In this document: one piece after another, positions 40,699 to 49,862 of the stretch
Numbering within the stretch: the stretch's first letter is position 1
How the letters are laid out: each line of letters begins with the position of its first letter
Assembly: GCA_050789255.1 (NCBI GenBank)
Contig: JBOZRQ010000039.1
Span: forward strand, 1-64,000
Reading direction: 5' to 3'
DNA length: 64,000 bases
DNA from: JBOZRQ01 sp050789255
Lineage (GTDB): Bacteria > Bacillota > Sulfobacillia > Symbiobacteriales > Symbiobacteriaceae
Position numbers and translations under genes: made by a program
The notes under the pieces: generated by a model
Seen by the model: the letters and a program-made list of their open reading frames with translations, nothing else
What the model was told of the DNA's origin: nothing
Databases searched by the model: none

Positions 40699-41628
40699 AT
40701 GACCGAACCCCTTCAGGCGTACTTTCGGGTGGGGATCGTGCACTTCATGGCCTACCCGGAGGCCATGAAGGGGCAGAACGTCCTCGCCAGCGTCCGTGAG
40801 ATCGCAGAAGACCCGTTCTTTGGCTCCATCGAAGTGACGCATATTCCCGACCCCGCTGAGCGGGCTCAGGTGGCGGCCCTTCTGGCCTCCAGCGGTCTGG
40901 TGGTGGGCTACGGGGCCCAGCCCGTGCAGCTCTCCGGCAAGCTCGACATCGGGAGTGCCGACCCTGCCGTTCGGGCCCACGCCCTCACCAGGCTCAAGGC
41001 GTGCATCGACGAGGCTTACGAGCTTGGAGCCACAAAATTTGGCCTCTTGTCGGGCCCCAACGTAACGGGGCCCGACCGGGAGGCGGCGATCGACCGGACC
41101 GTGCAATCCCTGGTGGAGCTCTGTACGTATAGCCGGTCCCGCGGCTCCATGACCGTCTGCCTGGAGACCTTCGATTTCGACATCGACAAGCGGGCGCTGG
41201 TTGGACCCAACGCCCTTGCCGCAGAGGTTTCGGCCCGGGTCCGCCAGCAGGAGCCCAACTTCGGGCTCATGGTGGACCTCAGCCACCTGCCGATGCAGCA
41301 CGAGCGCATTCGTCCAGCCCTGCATGCCGTGCGTGAGCATCTGCTTCACGCCCACATGGGCAACTGCGTGATGCGCGACACCGGGCACCCGTTGTACGGG
41401 GATCTGCATCCCCGGTTCGGTTACCCGGGCGGCGAAAACGATGTGCCGGAGCTGGTGGAGTACCTGAAGGGACTGATGGAGATCGGGTACCTCACCTGGG
41501 GCAGCCCCCAGGTGGTGGCCTTCGAGGTCAAGCCGGCGCCCGGCGAAGAGAGCCGGACGGTGATCGCTCACTCCAAGCGGGTCTTGCTTGAGGCCTGGGC
41601 ACTAGTCTGGGAGCAAAAGGGGCGGTGA
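40699..41628 (+). CDS. sugar phosphate isomerase/epimerase-like TIM barrel
   Basis: 309 aa, AP-endonuclease-2-like (xylose isomerase-like) TIM barrel. Metal-site candidates: VCLETFDFDIDK, LMVDLSHLPMQ, LLHAHMGN and VAFEVKPAPGEE. Starts 5 nt after the aldolase stop codon and ends 7 nt before the kinase. Isomerase, epimerase or decarboxylase activity are all possible in this fold. Confidence 0.8.
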   Translation: MTEPLQAYFRVGIVHFMAYPEAMKGQNVLASVREIAEDPFFGSIEVTHIPDPAERAQVAALLASSGLVVGYGAQPVQLSGKLDIGSADPAVRAHALTRLKACIDEAYELGATKFGLLSGPNVTGPDREAAIDRTVQSLVELCTYSRSRGSMTVCLETFDFDIDKRALVGPNALAAEVSARVRQQEPNFGLMVDLSHLPMQHERIRPALHAVREHLLHAHMGNCVMRDTGHPLYGDLHPRFGYPGGENDVPELVEYLKGLMEIGYLTWGSPQVVAFEVKPAPGEESRTVIAHSKRVLLEAWALVWEQKGR

Positions 41629-41635
41629 GCTGACC

Positions 41636-42790
41636 ATGAAGATCGTGATTGCTCCCGACTCCTTCAAGGGCTCCATGACGGCCGCCGAGGTTGCGGAAGC
41701 CATGGCTCGCGGCGTGAAGCGGGTCTATCCGGAGGCTGTCACCGAGCTGGTCCCCATGGCTGACGGGGGTGAGGGCACGGTACAGGCCCTGGTAGACGCC
41801 ACCGGCGGCCAACTGATTCAGGCCAGGGTGACCGGCCCCCTGGGTGATCCGGTAGATGCATTTTTCGGGATGATGGGGGACGGTGAAACCGCTGTCATCG
41901 AGATGGCGAGTGCTTCAGGATTGCCACTGGTGCCGGCAGATCGACGCAACCCGCTGGTTACGACGACCTACGGCACCGGCGAACTGATGCGGCTCGCCCT
42001 GGAGCGGGGCGCCCGCCGGCTGATTATCGGCATCGGCGGCAGCGCCACGAACGACGGCGGCGCCGGCATGGCTCAGGCTCTCGGAATCCGGTTGCTCGAC
42101 GCACAGGGCGCCGAACTGCCCCCTGGCGGAGGAGCACTAGTATACCTGGCCCGGATCGATACATCAAACATGGACGCAAGGCTTCGCGACGTCACCATTA
42201 CGGTGGCCTGTGACGTGGACAACCCGCTTACCGGCCCCCGTGGCGCTTCGGCCGTCTTCGGACCGCAGAAGGGCGCCACACCGGAGATGGTCTCAACCCT
42301 GGACGCTGCTCTGCAGCACCTGGCCGCCATGATTCGGCGTGACCTGGGCAAAGACGTGGAGCAGACCCCTGGCGCCGGTGCCGCCGGCGGCCTCGGTGGA
42401 GGGCTCCTGGCCTTCCTAGGCGCCACACTGCGGCGGGGCGTGGAGATCGTGGTCGATGCAGTCGCTCTGAAGGATCGCATGGTTGGCGCCGACCTTTGCC
42501 TGACTGGCGAAGGCGGGACCGATTTCCAGACCGTGCGGGGCAAGACCCCCATGGGTGTCGCCCAGGCCGCCAAGGCTCATGGCGTACCTGTGATCTGCCT
42601 GAGCGGCGGCCTCGGCCGGGACTACCGGCAGGTCTACGATGTGGGGATCGACGCAGCATTGAGCATTGTGCCAGGACCCATGGAGCTTTCCGAAGCCGTC
42701 CGGCGGGGGTCGGAGCTGGTGGAGGACGCGACGGAGCGGGCCATCCGTGTGATGGCTGTGGGCCGCACAGTTGCCAGAACCGCTAAATAA
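41636..42790 (+). CDS. glycerate kinase (GarK/GlxK family)
   Basis: 384 aa. Phosphorylates D-glycerate, usually to 2-phosphoglycerate in this family. Seen: the N-terminal IAPDSFKGSMTAAEVAEAMARG, PMADGGEGTVQALV, GIGGSATNDGGAGMAQALG, PGAGAAGGLGGGL, and the C-terminal TGEGGTDFQTVRGKTPMGVA. It closes the route tartronate semialdehyde - glycerate - phosphoglycerate. Confidence 0.95.
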   Translation: MKIVIAPDSFKGSMTAAEVAEAMARGVKRVYPEAVTELVPMADGGEGTVQALVDATGGQLIQARVTGPLGDPVDAFFGMMGDGETAVIEMASASGLPLVPADRRNPLVTTTYGTGELMRLALERGARRLIIGIGGSATNDGGAGMAQALGIRLLDAQGAELPPGGGALVYLARIDTSNMDARLRDVTITVACDVDNPLTGPRGASAVFGPQKGATPEMVSTLDAALQHLAAMIRRDLGKDVEQTPGAGAAGGLGGGLLAFLGATLRRGVEIVVDAVALKDRMVGADLCLTGEGGTDFQTVRGKTPMGVAQAAKAHGVPVICLSGGLGRDYRQVYDVGIDAALSIVPGPMELSEAVRRGSELVEDATERAIRVMAVGRTVARTAK

Positions 42791-42832
42791 AGCACCCCGG
42801 ACAACAAGAGCCAGCCATTAGGTGGTGCAACA

Positions 42833-43801
42833 GTGAAGAAGAAGGTTTTGATCGTCCAGCCGATCCACGAGAGCGGCGTGCAGGTGTTCGACGACCGGTT
42901 CGATGTGCGTGTTGCTTCGGATCCCTCTGTCGCCACCGTCATTCGGGAGATCAAGGGTGTTGAGGGCGTCGTGGTCCGCACAGCACCGTTCACCCGGGAG
43001 ATTATGGAAGCCGCCGACAGCCTCAAGGTGATTGCTCGCCACGGTGTTGGCGTGGACAACATCGATGTTCAGGCAGCCACCGAACTGGGCATTGTGGTGC
43101 TCAATACGCCGCAGGCCAACGCTGTTTCGGTTGCCGAGCACACCATTGTTGCCATGGGCGCCCTCGCCAAGCGGTGCGTGCCCATGGACCAGGCCACCCG
43201 GGCCAGCCAGTGGGAGCGCCGCAACGAGTACAAGGCGGTCGACCTGAACGGCAAGGTGCTGGGCCTGGTAGGCATCGGCCGGATTGGCTCCCTGGTGGCC
43301 CGCAAGGCCAAGGGCGCCTTTGACATGAACGTAATCGCTTATGACCCCTTCATCCGCCCGGAGGTTGCTGAAGCGGCCGGCATTACCCTGGTCTCGCTCG
43401 ACGAGGTCTTCAGAAATGCCGATGTCGTCTCGCTGCACACTCCGCTCACGCCCGAAACCCGCAACCTGGTGGGAGCCGAGCGGTTGGCCAGCATGAAGCC
43501 CTCCGCCTTCCTGGTCAACTTCTCCCGGGGCGAGGTTGTCGATGAAACCGCTCTGTACCAGGCCCTGACGACCGGTGTAATCGCCGGTGCGGCCCTGGAC
43601 GTTTTCCAGCAGGAGCCCCCCCAGCCCGACCATCCGCTGTTCCAGCTGGAGAATGTGGTGCTCGCCCCGCACATGGCCGCCCTGACCCAGGAGTGTGTCG
43701 TGCGCATGGCGACCGGCGCCGCCGAAGGCGTGGTAGAGGTGCTGACCGGTCAGCGTCCCCGCTTCCCGGTCAACCCTGCGGTCCTGGATAAGGCTAAGTA
43801 A
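42833..43801 (+). CDS. D-isomer specific 2-hydroxyacid dehydrogenase (SerA-like)
   Basis: 322 aa without a C-terminal ACT domain. NAD-binding GLVGIGRIGSLVARKAKGA; catalytic residues in ARHGVGVDNID (Arg), the Glu following DVFQQEPP, and APHMAALTQE (His). GTG start. May oxidise or reduce glycerate, hydroxypyruvate or the imported acid. Together with the Ldh_2 enzyme, two dehydrogenases of opposite stereo-preference are possible, as known for sulfolactate (inference). Confidence 0.88.
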   Translation: MKKKVLIVQPIHESGVQVFDDRFDVRVASDPSVATVIREIKGVEGVVVRTAPFTREIMEAADSLKVIARHGVGVDNIDVQAATELGIVVLNTPQANAVSVAEHTIVAMGALAKRCVPMDQATRASQWERRNEYKAVDLNGKVLGLVGIGRIGSLVARKAKGAFDMNVIAYDPFIRPEVAEAAGITLVSLDEVFRNADVVSLHTPLTPETRNLVGAERLASMKPSAFLVNFSRGEVVDETALYQALTTGVIAGAALDVFQQEPPQPDHPLFQLENVVLAPHMAALTQECVVRMATGAAEGVVEVLTGQRPRFPVNPAVLDKAK

Positions 43802-43855
43802 AATCGGGTTCACGCCAGTCCAGCTTTGGATTTCGCACATGGGGAGGTATCGCAG

Positions 43856-44308
43856 GTGAAGAAGCACGACCGCATGGCCGGTCTGTTCCTGATCGTGGTG
43901 GGCATCACGACAGGCGTACATGCCTGGTTGAACCTGAAACTGGGCTCCCTGTCACGCCCTGACTCCGGTTTCATGCCATTTATTGCCAGTATTCTCATGA
44001 TCGTCTGCAGCGTTACGTGGATCCTCAATTCCCGCGGAACCGACGAGAAGAAGGCTCCCCTGTGGGTCCCGGGTGAGTGGTACCGCCCCGCCTTTGCGCT
44101 TGCCATTCTGGTTGCTTATGCCTTGACCATGTCCCCCCTGGGCTATCTGCTTTCGACCCTGCTGTTCATGCTGGCCTGGCAGTTCCTCGTGGAGAGGGAG
44201 AAGTGGCTGAAGGCCACAATCGTCTCCGTCCTGGGAACCGCAGGCATCTACCTGCTCTTCGTAACTCTGCTGGGCGTCCCCGTGCCGCCCGGAATCCTGT
44301 CGCTGTAA
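43856..44308 (+). CDS. tctB: tripartite tricarboxylate transporter small membrane subunit TctB
   Basis: 150 aa from the GTG at 43856 (GGGGAGGT upstream). Four membrane segments (about 8-26, 42-58, 80-110, 118-142). The N-terminal SRPDSGFMPF is typical of TctB. It works with TctA and a TctC binding protein to import carboxylates with an ion gradient. Followed 12 nt later by tctA. Confidence 0.88.
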   Translation: MKKHDRMAGLFLIVVGITTGVHAWLNLKLGSLSRPDSGFMPFIASILMIVCSVTWILNSRGTDEKKAPLWVPGEWYRPAFALAILVAYALTMSPLGYLLSTLLFMLAWQFLVEREKWLKATIVSVLGTAGIYLLFVTLLGVPVPPGILSL

Positions 44309-44320
44309 GGAGGACTGCCG

Positions 44321-45826
44321 ATGTTTTCAGGCTTGCTTGATGGCCTCGCACTGGCCATGTCTGGCCAGAACCTGCTATTTGCATTCCTCGGCGCCCTGCT
44401 TGGCACGGCGATTGGCGTCCTTCCCGGCCTCGGCCCAGCAGCGACGATCTCCCTGCTCCTGCCGGTCGTGTACAAGCTCGGCTCCCCGGCCACCGCGGTC
44501 ATCTTCCTGGCCGGCATCTACTATGGCGCCATGTACGGCGGTTCGACCACCTCGATTCTTCTGAACCTGCCTGGCGAGGCGGCATCGGTGGTTACCACCC
44601 TTGACGGCTACCAGATGGCACTGAAGGGCAAGGCTGGTTCGGCCCTGGGCATCGCGGCGATCGGTTCGTTCGTTGCGGGCACCGTGGGTGTTATCGGACT
44701 GACCTTCGTGGCCCCGCCGCTGGCCGAGTTCGCCTTGAAGTTCGGACCGCCCGAGTACTTTGCGCTGACCCTCGTGGGCCTGCTGCTGGCCGTGTTCCTC
44801 TCCGGCAGCTCCCCGACCAAGGGCCTGATCACCCTGGCGCTTGGCCTCCTGCTGGCCAGCGTTGGCATGGACCCTGTGACCGGCAAGCTTCGGTATACCC
44901 TGGGCCTGACCTCTCTGCAGAGCGGCTTTGACTTCACCACGCTGGCCATGGGCGTCTTCGGCCTTGGTGAAATCCTGTACAACCTCGAGCAGAACGAGGC
45001 CGTTGAGATCGTCACCACCAAGCTCGGGAACATCTTCCCGACCCTGAAGGACTGGGCCGAGTCCAAGTGGGCCATCCTCCGCGGCTCGATCATCGGCTTC
45101 ATCATCGGCGTGCTGCCGGGCGGCGGCGCCGTTATCGCCTCGCTGGCGTCCTACGCCACGGAGCAGCGGCTGTCCAAGAAGCCCGAGGAGTTCGGCCACG
45201 GCGCCATCGCCGGTGTCGCCGGCCCCGAGTCGGCCAACAACGCCGCCTCCAGCGCCTCCTTCATCCCCCTGCTCACCCTGGGCATCCCCAGCAACGCTTC
45301 GATCGCCATGATCTACGCTGCGTTGCTGATCCAGGGCGTCACCCCCGGCCCGTTCCTCATCGCTGAGCACGCCGACGTGTTCTGGGGCGTCACCGCCTCC
45401 ATGTATATCGGCAACGTCATGCTCCTCGCCCTGAACCTGCCGCTCGTTGGCCTGTGGGTCCAGCTCCTGAAGGTTCCCTTCAGCATCCTGGGTCCGATCG
45501 TCGTGCTGTTCACCGTAGTTGGCGTTTACAGCACCACCAACGATACTTCGCAGATCTTCGCGCTGATCTTCTTTGCCATCCTCGGCTACTTCCTGCGGAA
45601 GTTCAAGTTCGAGCCCGGCCCCCTGCCGATGGCCTTCGTGCTCGCTCCGCTGATCGAGAATGCGCTGCGGCAGTCCCTGCTAATGTCCCAGGGCAGCCCG
45701 GCCATCTTCGTCACCCGCCCCATCTCCGGCACCCTGCTGGGTGTGTTCGCTCTTCTGATCCTCTCTCAGATCGTCAAGGCAATTCGCAAGCGCAAGCCCT
45801 CGGCGGATCAGGCCGTCGGCGCTTAA
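44321..45826 (+). CDS. tctA: tripartite tricarboxylate transporter large membrane subunit TctA
   Basis: 501 aa, about 12 membrane segments. Family motifs are complete: GVLPGLGPAATISLLLP near the N-terminus, GGSTTSILLNLPGEAASVVT, and the repeat GVLPGGGAVIASLASYATEQ with GPESANNAASSASFIPLLTLGIP. Forms the channel of the uptake system with TctB. Confidence 0.96.
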   Translation: MFSGLLDGLALAMSGQNLLFAFLGALLGTAIGVLPGLGPAATISLLLPVVYKLGSPATAVIFLAGIYYGAMYGGSTTSILLNLPGEAASVVTTLDGYQMALKGKAGSALGIAAIGSFVAGTVGVIGLTFVAPPLAEFALKFGPPEYFALTLVGLLLAVFLSGSSPTKGLITLALGLLLASVGMDPVTGKLRYTLGLTSLQSGFDFTTLAMGVFGLGEILYNLEQNEAVEIVTTKLGNIFPTLKDWAESKWAILRGSIIGFIIGVLPGGGAVIASLASYATEQRLSKKPEEFGHGAIAGVAGPESANNAASSASFIPLLTLGIPSNASIAMIYAALLIQGVTPGPFLIAEHADVFWGVTASMYIGNVMLLALNLPLVGLWVQLLKVPFSILGPIVVLFTVVGVYSTTNDTSQIFALIFFAILGYFLRKFKFEPGPLPMAFVLAPLIENALRQSLLMSQGSPAIFVTRPISGTLLGVFALLILSQIVKAIRKRKPSADQAVGA

Positions 45827-45856
45827 AGCGACTGCATAGCACAAGGAGGAAGGAAC

Positions 45857-46888
45857 ATGCGAGGTTTCCGTCCGTTCGTGGCGATGCTCCTGGCTGGCGC
45901 CCTGCTGGCTGCGGGCTGCGGTGGTTCCGCCAAACCGGCTGCTACTGAGACCAAGCCTGCCGCTGGTGCCCAGGAGACCAAGAAGACCTGGGCTCCGGAC
46001 AAGCAGGTTACCATGATCGTCCCGTACTCCGCCGGTGGCGCCACCGACATTACCGCTCGCACCGTTGAGAAGGTGTGGAGCAAGTACGTGTCCCAGCCCC
46101 TCGTCATCGTCAACAAGCCCGGCGCTGGCGCCATTGAAGGCCGCCAGGCGGTCGTCAGCTCCAAGCCCGACGGCCTCACCATTCTGATGGGCTACGGCTC
46201 TGGCGAAGACCTCGTCACCCCGCAGCTGCGCAAGCTCTCCTACGACGTTTTCACCGACCTGCTGCCGGTGGCCCGCCTGTCGGTCCACTCCATCGTCGTG
46301 GTGGTTCCGGCCAACTCCCCGTTCAAGACCATTAAGGACATGATCGATTGGGCCAAGAAGGAGAACAAGCCCCTCACGGCGGCCAGCTCCGGCACGGCCA
46401 ACTCGGTTGACCTGGTCGTTCGTGGCATCGGCAACACTGCCGGTGTGCAGGTGACCACCGTCCCCTTCGCCGGCGGCGCTCAGTCGATGACCGCCCTGGT
46501 CGGCGGCCAGACCCAGTTCGGCGGCGGTCACCCGTCTGAGGTGCTCCCGCACATCAAGGCCGGACGCCTTCGTGCCATCGGTGTCGCTCTGAACGAGCGT
46601 GACGCTACCATGCCCGACGTGCCCACCCTCAAGGAGCAGGGGATCAACTTCTTCACCTGGGGTTCTGTAAAGGGTATCGCCGTTCCCAAGGGCACTGCGC
46701 CTGAGATCATTGCCTACTACGAAGACGTGTTCAAGAAGATCACCTCTGACCCGGACTTCGTGAAGGCTATGGGCGAGGTCGTTCAGCCGATCATGTACCA
46801 GGATTCCAAGGCGTTCGGTGAGTTCTTCAAGCAGGCCTACACCGACTACAGCAAGGTCATTAAGGACCTGAACATTACGCTTCAGTAG
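45857..46888 (+). CDS. tctC: tripartite tricarboxylate transporter binding protein TctC, copy 1
   Basis: 343 aa lipoprotein: lipobox LLAAGC with Cys21, then an Ala/Lys/Thr-rich linker (22-50). The Bug-type periplasmic-binding fold includes VTMIVPYSAGGATDITAR, PGAGAIEGRQAV, and the GGQTQFGGGHPSEVLPHIKAGRLRAIGV region. AAGGAGG before the ATG. The ligand is probably a di- or hydroxycarboxylate. Paralogue of the next gene. Confidence 0.94.
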   Translation: MRGFRPFVAMLLAGALLAAGCGGSAKPAATETKPAAGAQETKKTWAPDKQVTMIVPYSAGGATDITARTVEKVWSKYVSQPLVIVNKPGAGAIEGRQAVVSSKPDGLTILMGYGSGEDLVTPQLRKLSYDVFTDLLPVARLSVHSIVVVVPANSPFKTIKDMIDWAKKENKPLTAASSGTANSVDLVVRGIGNTAGVQVTTVPFAGGAQSMTALVGGQTQFGGGHPSEVLPHIKAGRLRAIGVALNERDATMPDVPTLKEQGINFFTWGSVKGIAVPKGTAPEIIAYYEDVFKKITSDPDFVKAMGEVVQPIMYQDSKAFGEFFKQAYTDYSKVIKDLNITLQ

Positions 46889-46906
46889 TTATTAAAAGTT
46901 TGCACC

Positions 46907-46938
46907 CCCCGTGGCAGGCCCGCACGCCTGCCATGGGG
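46907..46938 (+). terminator. hairpin between the two tctC genes
   Basis: 13-bp stem (46907-46919 with 46926-46938, one G-T pair), 6-nt loop, TTCTTG. It could let copy 1 mRNA accumulate over the downstream genes. Confidence 0.6.
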
Positions 46939-47003
46939 TTCTTGCAGGCGCCATTCGCGGGGCGCTACGGGTATCCACATGGGGAATTTAGGAGGCACAA
47001 CAC

Positions 47004-48038
47004 ATGCGTCGGACGCGTCCATGGCTTGCGCTGTTTATGGTGATGTCGATGCTTCTTGCTGCATGCAGCACGTCCAAGCCCGCCACCACCGAGACCAAGC
47101 CGGCTGGTGAGGCCCCGAAGGCCGAAGCGCCCAAGAGCAAGTATCCTGAGAAGCCGATCCAGCTGATCGTCCCGTACTCCGCTGGCGGCTCGACCGACCT
47201 GCTGGCCCGTGCGGTTGAGAAGGTATGGCCCAAGTACTCCAACCAGCAGCTCCTGGTTGTGACCAAGTCGGGCGCCGGCGGCATGGAAGGCCGCGAGTAT
47301 GTCGTCCGGGCCAACCCGGACGGCTACAACCTGCTGTTCGGCTACGGCTCCGGTGAAGACCTGGTCACTCCGCAGCTGCGGAAGCTGTCCTTCGACACCT
47401 TCGGCGACCTCGTGTCGGTCGCTCGCCTCTCCGTCCACTCGATCGTTGTGGCGGTGCCGGCGAACTCGCCGTACAAGACCCTGAAAGAGCTGATCGACGC
47501 GGCCAAGAAGGACAAGAAGCCGATCACTGCCGCCGTCTCCACGGCTGCCGGCTCGGTTGACCTGGTCATGCGGGGCATCGGCAAGGCTGCGGGCGTCGAG
47601 GTCACCACTGTGCCGCACGCTGGCGGTTCTCAGGCTGTGACCACCCTGGTTGGCGGTCAGACCATGATGGGTGGCGGACACCCGTCCGAGATCATGCCGC
47701 ACGTGAAGTCCGGTCGTCTGCGTGCCATTGGCGTGGCGCTCCCCGAGCGTGACCCCGCTCTGCCCGACGTGCCGACCCTGAAGGAACAGGGCATCGACTT
47801 CTACACCTGGGGTTCGGTCAAGGGTATCGCTGTGGCCAAGAACACCCCGGCCGATGTGATCGCTTACCTGGAGGACGTCTTCAAGAAGATCTCCGAGGAT
47901 GCCGACTTCAAGAAGGCGATGGCTGACCTGCTCCAGCCGGTCATGTACCAGAACTCCAAGGACTTCGCCGCTTTCATGAAGCAGGCGTATGGCGATTACG
48001 GCAAGCTGATCAAGGAACTCGACATTAAGCTGCAGTAA
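47004..48038 (+). CDS. tctC: tripartite tricarboxylate transporter binding protein TctC, copy 2
   Basis: 344 aa lipoprotein, lipobox MLLAAC with Cys21. Long stretches match copy 1 (IVPYSAGG, GYGSGEDLVTPQLRKLS, RLSVHSIVV, GGGHPSE, KGIAV), so it is a recent tandem duplicate. Differences cluster in the linker and near the ligand pocket (GGMEGREYVVRANPDG; AVSTAAGS). One TctAB pair may thus serve two binding proteins. Confidence 0.94.
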   Translation: MRRTRPWLALFMVMSMLLAACSTSKPATTETKPAGEAPKAEAPKSKYPEKPIQLIVPYSAGGSTDLLARAVEKVWPKYSNQQLLVVTKSGAGGMEGREYVVRANPDGYNLLFGYGSGEDLVTPQLRKLSFDTFGDLVSVARLSVHSIVVAVPANSPYKTLKELIDAAKKDKKPITAAVSTAAGSVDLVMRGIGKAAGVEVTTVPHAGGSQAVTTLVGGQTMMGGGHPSEIMPHVKSGRLRAIGVALPERDPALPDVPTLKEQGIDFYTWGSVKGIAVAKNTPADVIAYLEDVFKKISEDADFKKAMADLLQPVMYQNSKDFAAFMKQAYGDYGKLIKELDIKLQ

Positions 48039-48109
48039 GATCAGGACCCAATAACCCAACCCCGCGAATGGCCCCTGCCTCCGATTTTGTTGCTCAGAGG
48101 AGTGTTCGT

Positions 48110-48898
48110 ATGCCGAAGCTAGCAGCGAACCTGACGATGCTGTTTACCGAGTTGCCTTTCCTGGAGCGGTTTGCGGCCGCCAGCCAGGCTGGCTTCAAGT
48201 ATGTGGAGTTCCTGTTTCCCTACGAATACACGCCCGCTCAGATCCAGGAACTCCTGGATCGCTACGGGCTCACTGTCGTGCTCTTCAACCTGCCCAGCGG
48301 CAACTGGGGCGCCGGCGATCGCGGCATCGCGGCCAACCCGGCCCGTGTCGATGAGTTCCGGGCTGGCGTTCCCCAGGCGATCGCCTTTGCCAAGGCCCTG
48401 GGCGTGCCCCGCCTCAACTGCCTGGCCGGCAAGGCCCCGGCTGGCGCTACTGCCGAGGAGTGCTGGAAGACGCTCGTTGAGAACGTGCGCTTTGCGGCCA
48501 AGGCCCTCGGTGAGGCTGGTCTCAACCTGGTGGTAGAGCCGATTAACCACTTCGACATTCCCGGCTTTGTCCTGAATACCACCCGCCAGGCGGCTCAGCT
48601 GCTTGCGGAGGTTGGCGAGCCGAACGTCTACATCCAGTACGACGTCTACCATGCTCAGCGCGAGGAAGGGAACCTGGTTCCCACCATGCGGGAGTTCTTT
48701 GACAAGATTGGCCATATCCAGATTGCGGACAACCCCGGCCGCCATCAGCCGGGCACCGGCGAGATCAACTACCCGTTTATCTTCGCCGAAATTGACCGCC
48801 TCGGGTACACGGGGTTCGTGTCGCTGGAGTACAACCCCAGCCCCAACACCCTTGAGTCCCTGGGCTGGATCAAGGATTCCGGCTGCAAGCTGGCCTAA
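48110..48898 (+). CDS. hyi: hydroxypyruvate isomerase (Hyi/OtnI family)
   Basis: 262 aa from the ATG at 48110 (AGAGGAG upstream). Interconverts hydroxypyruvate and tartronate semialdehyde; OtnI homologues isomerise 2-oxo-tetronate instead. TIM barrel with NLTMLFTELPFLERFAAA, LVVEPINHFDIPGF (Glu), QYDVYHAQREEG, GHIQIADNPGRHQPGTGE and SLEYNPSP. Next to the reductase gene, as in gcl-hyi-glxR operons, but no gcl (glyoxylate carboligase) is present. Confidence 0.9.
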   Translation: MPKLAANLTMLFTELPFLERFAAASQAGFKYVEFLFPYEYTPAQIQELLDRYGLTVVLFNLPSGNWGAGDRGIAANPARVDEFRAGVPQAIAFAKALGVPRLNCLAGKAPAGATAEECWKTLVENVRFAAKALGEAGLNLVVEPINHFDIPGFVLNTTRQAAQLLAEVGEPNVYIQYDVYHAQREEGNLVPTMREFFDKIGHIQIADNPGRHQPGTGEINYPFIFAEIDRLGYTGFVSLEYNPSPNTLESLGWIKDSGCKLA

Positions 48899-48933
48899 GG
48901 TTCACTACTACGCTCTCGGGAGGATCTTACACA

Positions 48934-49827
48934 ATGAGCAAGATCGGTTTTGTCGGCCTCGGCATCATGGGCAAGCCCATGAGCAAGAACCTGCTGAAGG
49001 CTGGATACAGCCTCGTGGTGTTTGACGTCAACCAGGCCCCTGTCCAGGAGCTCGTCGCTGCTGGCGCCGAGGCCGCCACTTCCCCCCGCGAGGTCGCCGA
49101 GAAGTGCGACATCGTGATCACCATGGTTCCCAACTCGCCGCACGTGAAGGCTGCCGTGCTCGGCGCCAACGGCGTCATTGAGGGCGCCCGCCCCGGCTCC
49201 CTGGTCGTCGACATGAGCTCCATTGACCCGATGGTCTCCAAGGAGGTCGGCGCTGCGCTGGCCGCCAAGGGCATCTGGTTCCTGGACGCCCCCGTCAGCG
49301 GCGGCGAGCCCAAGGCGATCGACGGAACTCTTTCGATCATGGTGGGCGGCCGTCAGGAGGATTTCGACCGCGCTGAGCCAATCCTTAAGTGCGTGGGCGC
49401 CTCCGTGGTGCGCTGCGGCGACATTGGCGCCGGCAACGTAACCAAGCTGGCCAACCAGATTATCGTAGCGCTGAACATCGCCGCCCTGTCCGAGGCCCTC
49501 GTGCTGGCCACCAAGGCCGGTGTTGATCCCGAGCTGGTCTACAAGGCGATTCGCGGCGGCCTGGCGGGCAGCACCGTCATGGAAGCCAAGGCGCCCCTGG
49601 CCCTGGCCCGCAAGTTCAACCCGGGCTTCCGGATCAACCTGCACATCAAGGACCTGGCCAACGCCCTCGACGCTGGCGCCAGCGTTGGCGTGCCCCTGCC
49701 CCTGACCGCTCAGGTCATGCAGACCCTGCAGGCCCTGAAGGCCGATGGCATGGGAGATCTTGACCATGGCGCGATCATTCGCTTCTACGAGAAGCTGGCC
49801 CAGGTGGAGGTTAAGCCCCAGGCTTAA
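48934..49827 (+). CDS. garR: 2-hydroxy-3-oxopropionate (tartronate semialdehyde) reductase family
   Basis: 297 aa beta-hydroxyacid dehydrogenase. NAD(P) loop GFVGLGIMGKPM (4-15), substrate motif DAPVSGGEPKA, catalytic Lys171 in GNVTKLANQ. Reduces tartronate semialdehyde to D-glycerate, the substrate of the kinase at 41636. L-threonate 2-dehydrogenases belong to the same family, so the substrate is inferred from context. Last metabolic gene of the cluster. Confidence 0.92.
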   Translation: MSKIGFVGLGIMGKPMSKNLLKAGYSLVVFDVNQAPVQELVAAGAEAATSPREVAEKCDIVITMVPNSPHVKAAVLGANGVIEGARPGSLVVDMSSIDPMVSKEVGAALAAKGIWFLDAPVSGGEPKAIDGTLSIMVGGRQEDFDRAEPILKCVGASVVRCGDIGAGNVTKLANQIIVALNIAALSEALVLATKAGVDPELVYKAIRGGLAGSTVMEAKAPLALARKFNPGFRINLHIKDLANALDAGASVGVPLPLTAQVMQTLQALKADGMGDLDHGAIIRFYEKLAQVEVKPQA

Positions 49828-49862
49828 CAGCGCCTAAACCTAGGAACAAAGGTGGAACCTCG

